Of a stretch of DNA of 8,056 nucleotides, positions 1 to 6,328 are shown one piece after another; the stretch's first letter is position 1, and every line of letters starts with the position of its first letter. Position numbers and translations under genes: made by a program. Under the pieces are notes generated by a model. It had not been told where the DNA came from and searched no databases. It worked only from the letters and a program-made list of their open reading frames with translations. The DNA comes from Marinilabiliaceae bacterium (GTDB lineage: Bacteria; Bacteroidota; Bacteroidia; Bacteroidales; Marinilabiliaceae). The stretch is from the NCBI GenBank assembly GCA_027010905.1, contig JALVBA010000204.1, positions 1 to 8,056 of the forward strand, given 5' to 3'.

Positions 1-92
1 TAACGGAGTATTGTAATAATAACATCATTTAAAAAAATTAATAAATTTACAGCCACGTAGTTCACATAATCTGTTTTAAAGCAAACATCGAT

Positions 93-1529
93 ATGATATC
101 TTTTATAATTGCCATCATAACACTCATCCTTGGATTTATCTTTTATGGTCGTTTTGTTGAACGTTTTTTTGGTGCTGACGATTCACGTCCAACACCTGCT
201 ATAGAGATGGCTGATGGGGTTGACTTTACTCCCATGCCAACTTGGAAAGTATTCACCATACAATTTCTTAACATTGCCGGGCTGGGGCCTATCTTTGGCG
301 CAATACTCGGAGCTATGTATGGGCCGGCAGCATATATATGGATTGTTTTGGGAGCAATATTCATGGGAGCTGTACACGACTATTTCTCAGGAATGTTGTC
401 GATACGAAACGAAGGGGCCAGCATACCCGAGATAGTTGGCAAATATCTTGGCAGAGGTTTTCAGAACTTCCTCCGGCTATTTTCTCTGATACTTCTAATT
501 TTTGTTGGTGTGGCTTTCGTCTCCGGTCCGGCAGGGCTATTGGCCACTCTTACCAACGGAGGTCTCTCAATCTGGTTATACTCCATTTTCGCCTACTACC
601 TGATTGCAACTCTTCTTCCGATAAATAAAATCATCGGACGTATCTATCCACTGTTTGGCATTGCTTTGCTGGTTATGGCGATTGGTGTTGGTGGTGCCAT
701 ACTGATAAATGGTGCAACCGGTGCACTGCATGTACCGGAGCTAACTCTTGACAGTTTCAGAAATATGCACCAAAACCCTACTGAGAACCTGCTCTTCCCA
801 ATGCTTTTTATTGTAATATCGTGTGGTGCTCTGTCGGGTTTTCACAGCACACAGTCGCCAATGATGGCACGGACAATTAAGAAAGAGAGCTACGGACGTT
901 ATGTTTTTTACGGTGCTATGATTACCGAAAGTGTTGTTGCTATGATTTGGGCTACTGCTGCCATGTCATTCTTTGATGGCGCAGAGGGATTGAATGTAGC
1001 GATACTTACCGAAGGGCACAATCCGGCATGGATTGTGAACGAAATTAGTATCACATGGTTTGGAAAGATAGGTGCAATATTTGCCATCATCGGTGTTATT
1101 GCCGCACCTATTACAACAGGCGATACTGCTTTCAGAAGTGCCCGCCTTACAGTTGCCGACGTTTTTAATTACAAGCAAACCTCCATTAAGCACAGGTTAA
1201 TTATTAGCATCCCTCTGTTTGCTGTCGGATTTCTCCTGTCGAAACTGGAGTTCTCTACCATCTGGAAATATCTGGGTCTGTCGAATCAGGTGTTGGCAAC
1301 AGTAGTACTGTGGGCGGGTGCAATGTATCTGGCAAAGGTTAAGAAGCCTCACTGGATGCTTTCGTTATCGGCTGCATTTATGACAACTATAACATTCACA
1401 TACCTACTTGTTGCCCCTGTAAAAAATGGTGGATTCTTTATCGACACAAGTATTGGATATTGGATAGGTCTTGCCGGAGGTGTTCTTTCCATGATACTTT
1501 TCATGTCAAAAGCAAAAAACATACAATAA
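93..1529 (+). CDS. cstA: Carbon starvation protein CstA, short form (peptide/pyruvate-type transporter)
   Basis: This is an inner-membrane transporter of the CstA family, whose studied members take up peptides or pyruvate when carbon is scarce. The 478 residues are almost wholly hydrophobic, with roughly a dozen membrane segments beginning at residue 1. The family signature lies near residues 60-120: a Gly-rich GLGPIFGAILGA stretch, then GAVHDYFSGMLSIRNEGAS, matching the GP..G..LAA and GA..D......R.GAS pattern of CstA. It is far shorter than the E. coli protein (about 700 residues), and a short form is usual in Bacteroidota. The start codon is followed at once by the first membrane helix, and no Shine-Dalgarno is seen, as is normal for this phylum. 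The stop overlaps the start of the DUF3810 gene by one base. The family is sure; the substrate is not known. Confidence 0.93.
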   Translation: MISFIIAIITLILGFIFYGRFVERFFGADDSRPTPAIEMADGVDFTPMPTWKVFTIQFLNIAGLGPIFGAILGAMYGPAAYIWIVLGAIFMGAVHDYFSGMLSIRNEGASIPEIVGKYLGRGFQNFLRLFSLILLIFVGVAFVSGPAGLLATLTNGGLSIWLYSIFAYYLIATLLPINKIIGRIYPLFGIALLVMAIGVGGAILINGATGALHVPELTLDSFRNMHQNPTENLLFPMLFIVISCGALSGFHSTQSPMMARTIKKESYGRYVFYGAMITESVVAMIWATAAMSFFDGAEGLNVAILTEGHNPAWIVNEISITWFGKIGAIFAIIGVIAAPITTGDTAFRSARLTVADVFNYKQTSIKHRLIISIPLFAVGFLLSKLEFSTIWKYLGLSNQVLATVVLWAGAMYLAKVKKPHWMLSLSAAFMTTITFTYLLVAPVKNGGFFIDTSIGYWIGLAGGVLSMILFMSKAKNIQ

Positions 1530-2593
1530 TGGACAGACTCAAGCATTTGAGCAGGAAATTATTATCTCTCTGGTTAGCTCTTATTACATTTATACTTACT
1601 GAGCTGGCAGCAGCAAATCCTGACATTACAGAAAAGCTATATTCAGAAGGTCTCTACCCGGTTATTGCATCAGTGTTAAGCAGGCTTAGTAGTATCTCTC
1701 CGTTCTCTTTGGATGATATTTTCTACATTGGGTTAATTCTTTTCTTCATTATCTTAGTGGCACTTCTTATTTTCAGAAGAGTAAAAGCCGGCATCTTTTC
1801 TCGGTTTTTGATAAACACTCTGGCAATAATTTATATTGCCTTTTACTGGTTGTGGGGATTTAACTACTTCAGAGTAGAGATTAATGAAAGGTTAGATATT
1901 CCGGAGCAAACCCCTTCTGCTGATAATTTCACCCTTGCTCTTGATCACCTGATAAACTCTGCAAACAGTTATCGCCCCGACACTTTTGACATTAGCTATG
2001 CTGACATTAATATTTTAGTTGAAAAGAGTTATAATAAGCAGTCCGGATTTCTGAGAATTGATTACCCTCAGGGAGTAAGAAGACCAAAGCCAATAACTTT
2101 CAGCCGTTTCTTTGCCAAGGCTGCCATATCAGGATATTTTGGACCTTTCTTTAATGAAGTACATATCAATAGCTATCTGTTACCCGTAGAGTACCCATGG
2201 ACTCTGGCACATGAGAAAGCTCATCAGTTTGGCATTACCAGCGAAGCAGAGGCAAATTTTTATGCATGGTATGTTTGTAACAGTTCCGAAAATATGCAGA
2301 TAGAATATGCCGCCAACCTTAATGCCCTCTTTTACTTTCTGTACGAAGCAAAGAAGATGAGAAGTTACAAAACTACTTTCTCAAAAATAGACAAAAAAGT
2401 AATCTCTGACATGAAACAGATTATTAATCATTGGCAAAAACTACGCAATGCACAAGTTGAGAAAGCTGCCTCGAAAGCTAACGACACATACCTTAAAACC
2501 AACAAGATTGAAAAGGGGGTTGACGACTACGATGGAGTAGTTAAATACATCACAGAGTATCTATTTACGAAGAACGACAACTTGAAAAATTAA
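1529..2593 (+). CDS. DUF3810 membrane protein with HExxH zinc-type motif
   Basis: This is a 354-residue protein of the DUF3810 family, which has no established function. Three membrane segments are visible, at about residues 8-28, 62-83 and 92-112, the last ending in the family-type WGFNYFR. A large domain of about 240 residues follows. It carries H228-E229-K230-A231-H232 and then E239/E241 in the context EAEANFYAWY, the layout of a gluzincin-like metallopeptidase site. Peptidase activity is therefore an inference. I chose the ATG at 1529 because it overlaps the cstA stop as TAATG, which suggests translational coupling. An in-frame ATG at 1460 would add 23 residues (basic and Cys-rich) that lie inside cstA and break up the N-terminal helix region. 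The C-terminal 70 residues are charged and Lys-rich. The gene is probably co-transcribed with cstA. Confidence 0.88.
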   Translation: MDRLKHLSRKLLSLWLALITFILTELAAANPDITEKLYSEGLYPVIASVLSRLSSISPFSLDDIFYIGLILFFIILVALLIFRRVKAGIFSRFLINTLAIIYIAFYWLWGFNYFRVEINERLDIPEQTPSADNFTLALDHLINSANSYRPDTFDISYADINILVEKSYNKQSGFLRIDYPQGVRRPKPITFSRFFAKAAISGYFGPFFNEVHINSYLLPVEYPWTLAHEKAHQFGITSEAEANFYAWYVCNSSENMQIEYAANLNALFYFLYEAKKMRSYKTTFSKIDKKVISDMKQIINHWQKLRNAQVEKAASKANDTYLKTNKIEKGVDDYDGVVKYITEYLFTKNDNLKN

Positions 2594-2655
2594 CTCTCAC
2601 TAAAATATAACCGGTATAAACGGCATATTAAAAATCATTTTTCAAACAGAACCAA

Positions 2656-3761
2656 ATGAAAATACATCTTATTACAACTACACTCTTTATTTCTATCTGT
2701 TTATACACAAACGGCCAGGTGAGCAATGCTATTAACGGACAATCAGCCAAAGAGAATAGAGTTAGTGAAAAGCAATCAGAGTTAATTTTTGAAAAGACCA
2801 AAGTCTTTCCCAATAACACGCAGGTATCGATAGCAATTATTGAAAATGGAGTTACTAAATTTTATGGAATTAAAAGAGAGAACGATTCTATCCTGACTAT
2901 CGACAACCATGAAAGTGTTTTTGAAATTGGCTCAATTACAAAAGTATTTACCTCAACTATTCTTGCCAACTTTGTAGTTAACCACAAAGTTGACCTTGAC
3001 AGCACAATATTCACTTACTCCAAATCAACAATTAAAGAAGATAAGGGAATAACTTTCAAAGAGTTGGCCAATCACACTTCAGGGCTTCCCAGACTGCCAT
3101 CAAATCTGAATCTACTTTTGGTCAATCCTCAAAATCCTTACAAAGATTATGATAAAAAAAACTGATTGAATATTTAAACACACAACTTAAGCTATCTCAA
3201 AACCCGGGAGAAAAATATGGTTATTCAAATTTAGGAGTGGGGCTACTTGGCTACCTGTTAAGTGAAATGGATAATACCACATACGAGAGTCTACTTCAAA
3301 CACTAATTGTATCAAAATATCAGATGGCAGCTACTACAACAGACCGCAATCTTGTTGAAAACAAGCTAATAAAAGGGTTAGACTACATTGGTAAAGAGGT
3401 GCCAAACTGGGACTTTAACATTTTAGCAGGAGCAGGCGCAATTTTGTCTGATGTTGATGATTTGTCAAAATTTGCAGTTGCTCAATTCGACAATTCAAAC
3501 AAAGAGTTAGCAATAACAAGAGAGATGACTTTTAGTGTTAATGATAATATGAATATTGCTTTAGGCTGGCATATAATAAAAACCAAATCGGGAGACAGGT
3601 GGTTTTGGCATAACGGTGGAACGGGTGGCTATACCTCTTCGATGGCAGTTGATACTAAAAGAAAAACCGGAATAATTATTCTGTCAAATGTTTCTCCTTT
3701 CAGTAAAGAGATGGGAAATATCGATAACTTATGCTTTGAGCTAATGAAAACTTTGAAATAG
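2656..3761 (+). pseudogene. Exported serine hydrolase (beta-lactamase/class C PBP family), split by a -1 frame change
   Basis: This encodes a penicillin-binding-protein-like serine hydrolase of the beta-lactamase class C fold; the natural substrate (peptidoglycan, peptide or ester) cannot be told. The first part (2656-3165, 169 residues) has an N-terminal signal peptide of about 20 residues and the SxxK box at S93-I-T-K96. It stops at TGA 3163-3165. The second part continues one base back from position 3162. Joined across the shift, the protein has about 368 residues, normal for the family, with the YxN box at Y190-S-N192 (bases 3222-3230) and the HxG box at H319-N-G321 followed by GTGGY. All three catalytic boxes are therefore intact but in two frames. 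The break falls in an A8 run, so it may be a sequencing error, a recent mutation or recoding. The second part could start alone at GTG 3237, but would lack SxxK and YxN. The 62-bp gap upstream shows no clear promoter. Confidence 0.8.
3154..3165 (+). other. Slippery A8-C run at the frame change, followed by TGA
   Basis: Eight adenines (3154-3161) are followed by C and, in the first frame, by TGA at 3163-3165. In that frame the codons read AAA AAA AAC TGA, so the classical heptamer A AAA AAC sits in the right phase for a -1 slip just before the stop. The second frame is closed by TAA at 3153-3155. The switch must therefore happen within about ten bases, all in this run. One extra A would also restore the frame (Asp-Lys-Lys-Lys-Leu-Ile-Glu). 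I see no strong stem-loop or upstream Shine-Dalgarno stimulator, which weakens the case for programmed recoding. Confidence 0.6.
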
Positions 3762-3763
3762 TT

Positions 3764-3788
3764 GTAACCTTTCTTCGCGACAGGGTAT
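3764..3788 (+). promoter_or_regulatory. Candidate ECF-sigma-dependent promoter (GTAACC-N15-GTAT)
   Basis: GTAACC at 3764-3769 and GTAT at 3785-3788 are 15 bases apart. This resembles ECF-type promoters, which have an AAC-containing -35 element and a short -10 element. It begins three bases after the hydrolase stop codon and would place the transcript start about 20 bases before the ATG at 3817. The motif is seen directly. Its use by the sigma factor encoded just downstream is an inference based on the common autoregulation of ECF operons. Confidence 0.5.
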
Positions 3789-3816
3789 CATAGAAGAAAC
3801 TTTAAAACAAAAAATT

Positions 3817-4218
3817 ATGGACACAGCATCAAGAATCGCGGAGAACATTACAGTTGCATTAACATTTATCAGCCTGTTTGCAGGCATATTCCTTGCCTGG
3901 TATTTTTATCTAAAAGCAAAACAAAAAGAACGTTTGGCTCTGATTGAAAAAGTTTCAGAAGGAATAGATTTTAGTAAATTTGATTTTGCCAACTTCTTTG
4001 AACGTCCAAACAAAAGACAATTCAAATTTAGATTCCCTTGGCTAAAACTTGGAATCTTAATTTTCTCTATCACTTTTGGATTATCAATTGGAGTAATTCT
4101 TTGGAAGATTGATAAGGTTCCGAATGACTTTATTCCTATTCTAGGATTCATGTTTGGCGGTCTTGGAATGATTGCGGCACATTTTGCCGATAAAAAAGAG
4201 GATAGCAAAACCAATTAA
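3817..4218 (+). CDS. Small three-helix membrane protein, DUF6249-like
   Basis: This 133-residue protein has membrane segments at about residues 12-33, 76-96 and 104-123. Between the first two lies a basic cytoplasmic-looking stretch starting KAKQKERLALIEK. The short first helix, the KERLALIEK-type motif and a closing Gly-rich helix pair (GFMFGGLGMIAAHF) resemble the DUF6249-like proteins often found next to ECF sigma genes in Bacteroidota. That assignment is from memory of the pattern, and the function is unknown. It is the first gene of the sigma cassette. Its stop TAA (4216-4218) overlaps the sigma-factor ATG by one base, so the two are probably translated together. A role in sensing or in tethering the sigma system is only a guess. 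Confidence 0.82.
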   Translation: MDTASRIAENITVALTFISLFAGIFLAWYFYLKAKQKERLALIEKVSEGIDFSKFDFANFFERPNKRQFKFRFPWLKLGILIFSITFGLSIGVILWKIDKVPNDFIPILGFMFGGLGMIAAHFADKKEDSKTN

Positions 4219-4775
4219 TGGAAGAGGCATACATAAAACGGGTTATTGGAGGTGATGCAGAGGCTTTCCGGTTTTTAATACGGAAATACCAACACATGGC
4301 CTTCACCGTTGCTATGTCGGTTGTTAAAGATGAGTACACAGCTGAAGAGATTACTCAGGAAGCATTTATCAAAGCGTTTGAGAATCTAAGCAAATTCAGG
4401 TTTCAATCGAAGTTCAGCACATGGCTCTACCGAATTGTTGTAAATCTGGCTTTTCGTCAGCTGAAAAAATTGAAAAGACAGGAGGAGAGCTATTTTAGTA
4501 CTACTAATGACAATTTTTCTGACGAGCCTGATGGGTTTGACAGCTTAAATAAAACAGACCGTACCTACTATATTAATAGGGTATTAAATATTCTTTCACC
4601 TAAAGAGAGTCTTGCCCTAAGGCTCTTTTACCTTGATGAGAACTCTGTGGAGAAGGTTAATGAAATCACAGGTTGGTCAGCAAGCAACACAAAAGTTATA
4701 TTACATCGAGCACGCAAGAATTTCTATTCTGCGTTGAGTGAGCTATTGCAAAAAGAGGTGAAAACAATTTTATAA
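4218..4775 (+). CDS. ECF-subfamily RNA polymerase sigma-70 factor
   Basis: This 185-residue extracytoplasmic-function sigma factor directs RNA polymerase to stress- or envelope-responsive promoters. Region 2 spans about residues 10-85. It includes the core-binding and -10 recognition part around DEYTAEEITQEAFIKAF (38-54) and SKFSTWLYRIVVNLAFR (64-80). An acidic, Ser/Asn-rich linker (about 90-115) leads to region 4 at about 120-178. There LSPKESLALRLFYLD is followed by a helix-turn-helix with GWSASNTKVILHRARKNF, which reads the -35 element. There is no region 1 or 3, as expected for this subfamily. The start overlaps the preceding stop (TAATG), and the next gene starts 7 bases after the stop. 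Assignment to the family is firm; the regulon is unknown. Confidence 0.95.
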   Translation: MEEAYIKRVIGGDAEAFRFLIRKYQHMAFTVAMSVVKDEYTAEEITQEAFIKAFENLSKFRFQSKFSTWLYRIVVNLAFRQLKKLKRQEESYFSTTNDNFSDEPDGFDSLNKTDRTYYINRVLNILSPKESLALRLFYLDENSVEKVNEITGWSASNTKVILHRARKNFYSALSELLQKEVKTIL

Positions 4776-4782
4776 TTCAGAT

Positions 4783-5148
4783 ATGTTTCTTATGGAAATT
4801 ATAAATAAAAACAGCGACGATAAGCTGAATAATTTAATTGGCGAGAGTAAATTGGAGATGCCATTTTCCGATTTTGAAGAGCGATTAATGAGTCGTATAA
4901 ATAGTAAAATAAGAGATGAGAAGTCAATAAGCAGAAACATCCGTCTCTCATGGCTGTTCTTTGGGCTGGGTACAACATTTGGATTGTTGCTTTCAGTAAT
5001 ATTAAGCTCTGAAAAAGAGGTTCTGGGGATTCTGCTGGGAAAATTAATTATGCCTCTTTACATTATTGGGGGGATAGTAATACTGCTGTTTGCCGAACAA
5101 CTTATCAAACTAACAATAAACCATAAAAAACATCATCAAATTAACTAA
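4783..5148 (+). CDS. Small two-helix membrane protein, probable anti-sigma factor
   Basis: This 121-residue protein follows the ECF sigma gene by 7 bases. Residues 1-54 are soluble and charged, with an amphipathic stretch PFSDFEERLMSRINSKI (27-43). Two membrane helices follow, at about 56-75 and 82-108, and then a basic His/Lys-rich tail. By the positive-inside rule both ends should face the cytoplasm, which would let the N-terminal part hold the sigma factor. No HxxxCxxC zinc anti-sigma motif is present, and there is no periplasmic sensor domain. The anti-sigma role therefore rests on position and layout, not on recognised homology. An ATG three codons later (4792) is an equally good start. 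Confidence 0.8.
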   Translation: MFLMEIINKNSDDKLNNLIGESKLEMPFSDFEERLMSRINSKIRDEKSISRNIRLSWLFFGLGTTFGLLLSVILSSEKEVLGILLGKLIMPLYIIGGIVILLFAEQLIKLTINHKKHHQIN

Positions 5149-5174
5149 CCGGTACATTTACAAATCACGGTTAG
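5145..5174. terminator. Weak inverted repeat across the convergent gene ends
   Basis: CTAACCG (5145-5151) and CGGTTAG (5168-5174) form a 7-bp inverted repeat with a 16-base loop. It covers the last bases of both converging genes, whose stops are at 5146-5148 and 5158-5160. Its position suits a shared terminator, but there is no T-run on either side, so this is a weak call. Confidence 0.25.
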
Positions 5175-5865
5175 ACAACCTGTCAAGAATCAGCTCTAAC
5201 CTTTTGTTATTATCTGAAATGTACCTGACACCATCTTCGAGTATTACTTTTTCCGGTTGGATAAACGGAGCATCAAACAACTCATCCCTGCAATTACTTG
5301 TTATCTCCTCTAATGAATGGGGTGTTGTTTCGAAATGAAACTGTAGTGCCAAAACTCTATTGTCGTATAAGAAAGCCTGATTTGCCGTCACTTCAGACGA
5401 CAGCAAGTTTACTGCACCTTTTGGAGTATCAAAGGTATCGCCGTGCCAGTGAAATGTAACAAACTCATCAGGAAAACCTTTTAGCAGTTCATGACTCTCT
5501 CCCAACCCCTCAGTTACAACAACAGGCCACCAACCAATCTCCTTATGATTGTTGGCATACACATTTGCACCCAAAACATGAGCAATTAACTGTGCTCCAA
5601 GGCAGATACCAACAACGACTTTACCGGCATCAATAGTCTCTTTCACAAACATCTTCTCCTCATTCAGCCATCCCAAACTATCATCAAAGATGTTCATACT
5701 GCCTCCCAACACAACCAGCCAGTCAAAGTCATCCTGAGAAGGAAGTTTTCCATCCTCAAAAAAACGGGTAACCGAAAGTGTGTGATTATTCTTCTTTGCC
5801 CATACCTCAATATGGCCAACACCTTCAAAAGAAACGTGCTGCAAACAGTGTATTCGTAGGCTCAT
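5158..5865 (-). CDS. Class I glutamine amidotransferase-like protein (GMP-synthase-type GATase domain)
   Basis: This is a stand-alone 235-residue protein with the class I glutamine amidotransferase fold, like the GATase domain of GMP synthase. The triad is visible: nucleophile C88 in GICLGAQLIA, then H177 and E179 in LQFHFET. Other fold marks are VVLGGSMNIF (51-60) and FHWHGDTF (138-145). Proteins of this type act either as amidotransferases with an unknown partner or as peptidase-like hydrolases of gamma-glutamyl compounds. No synthetase partner lies nearby. I chose the ATG at 5865 (MSLRIHCLQH) because the beta-strand typical of the fold begins there. The longer frame back to 6003 would run through the terminator hairpin and an A10 run and encodes a low-complexity Phe/Arg-rich leader. 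It is a separate unit behind the terminator at 5955-5995. Confidence 0.9.
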   Translation of the reverse strand: MSLRIHCLQHVSFEGVGHIEVWAKKNNHTLSVTRFFEDGKLPSQDDFDWLVVLGGSMNIFDDSLGWLNEEKMFVKETIDAGKVVVGICLGAQLIAHVLGANVYANNHKEIGWWPVVVTEGLGESHELLKGFPDEFVTFHWHGDTFDTPKGAVNLLSSEVTANQAFLYDNRVLALQFHFETTPHSLEEITSNCRDELFDAPFIQPEKVILEDGVRYISDNNKRLELILDRLSNRDL

Positions 5866-5954
5866 ATCATAAAAAAAAAAGCTAATACAAAAAAAGAGAT
5901 ACGGTACATAGAAGATACATTTAGACTTTCGTCTTGAAATAGTAAAATGTTTTG
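5866..5954 (-). other. Leader of the amidotransferase gene, no clear promoter
   Basis: This A/T-rich gap lies between the terminator and the amidotransferase ATG. It holds an A10 run (5871-5880, read as T10 on the coding strand) five bases before the start codon. It also holds a tiny 4-bp hairpin with a GAAA loop on the coding strand (5923-5934). TAGCTTTT on the coding strand, just before the ATG, resembles a Bacteroides -7 box but has no matching -33 element. Some promoter must be here if the terminator is efficient. Confidence 0.3.
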
Positions 5955-5995
5955 AAAAAGAATGTCGCCTGAAAAAATCAGGCGACATTCTTTTA
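5955..5995 (-). terminator. Strong intrinsic terminator after the biotin-carrier gene
   Basis: A perfect 17-bp stem (5956-5972 with 5978-5994) closes on a 5-base A loop (T on the coding strand). Its core is GAATGTCGCCTGA / TCAGGCGACATTC. On the - strand it begins almost at the carrier stop codon (5996-5998) and is followed by TTTTT, as expected for Rho-independent termination. On the + strand it is also followed by TTTTATTATT, so it may work both ways and block read-through from the left. Confidence 0.92.
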
Positions 5996-6316
5996 TTATT
6001 CAATAGTAATCATCAACTCATTTTTGGGAATCATAACTCCCTTTGTCACATGAATAGAGGCTATCTTACCGTCGAACGGCATAATTATTTTATTCCTCAT
6101 CTTCATCGCCTCAAGAATCAATAACGGCGTTCCCTCCATAACTTTACTACCCTTCTTGACAAATATCTCTACTATTGTTCCGGGAATATATGATAGTATC
6201 TGGTTTGGGTTAGGAGGCTCATAACCCTTTCTGCTCTCAAACTTCTTAGTCAGCCTCGTTTTGTACTTCAGGCTAAGCACCTGAAAATCGACTAAATCCT
6301 TAAACTTTTTTGCCAT
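5996..6316 (-). CDS. Biotin carboxyl carrier protein (small, separate subunit)
   Basis: This 106-residue biotinyl domain protein carries CO2 on biotin between a biotin carboxylase or decarboxylase site and the carboxyltransferase. The biotinylation motif is LLILEAMKMRNK, with K72 as the target lysine. It sits in the expected hairpin, about 35 residues from the C-terminus. The flanking Gly-rich turns, IPGTIVEIFVKKGSKV (44-59) and MPFDGKIASIHVTKG (79-93), are typical of the fold. The N-terminal 35 residues are basic (LTKKFESRKGYEPPNP) and lack the long Pro/Ala linker and extra domain of larger carriers. It follows the carboxyltransferase gene by 12 bases and ends at the terminator, so the two form one operon and probably one enzyme. 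Confidence 0.93.
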   Translation of the reverse strand: MAKKFKDLVDFQVLSLKYKTRLTKKFESRKGYEPPNPNQILSYIPGTIVEIFVKKGSKVMEGTPLLILEAMKMRNKIIMPFDGKIASIHVTKGVMIPKNELMITIE

Positions 6317-6328
6317 GGTTAAATTAAT

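Noticed and set aside
42..49. TAAATTTA as a -7 box for cstA
   Set aside because: The nearest TTG (11-13) is 28 bases away, too far for the 19-21 spacing, and the region is generally A/T-rich.
143..1193. Several short open frames inside cstA on both strands
   Set aside because: They are shadows of a strongly conserved transporter gene and have no recognisable protein features.
1460..1528. Upstream in-frame ATG of the DUF3810 gene
   Set aside because: It lies inside cstA and adds 23 basic, Cys-rich residues unlike the family's N-terminus. The ATG at 1529 in TAATG is a better start.
2594..2655. Terminator or promoter between DUF3810 and the hydrolase
   Set aside because: Only a 5-bp A/T pairing (AAAAATCATTTTT) and no consensus boxes, so read-through is as likely.
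3237..3761. Second hydrolase piece as an independent gene
   Set aside because: Its GTG start lies just after the YxN box and leaves the piece without SxxK and signal peptide. It continues the 2656 gene in another frame.
3906..4339. Antisense frames over the DUF6249-like and sigma genes
   Set aside because: The + strand frames are tightly packed, coupled and family-like. The antisense products show no coherent features.
5866..6003. Longer N-terminus for the amidotransferase (start at 6003)
   Set aside because: It would run through the terminator hairpin and an A10 run, overlap the carrier stop, and add 46 residues with no place in the fold.
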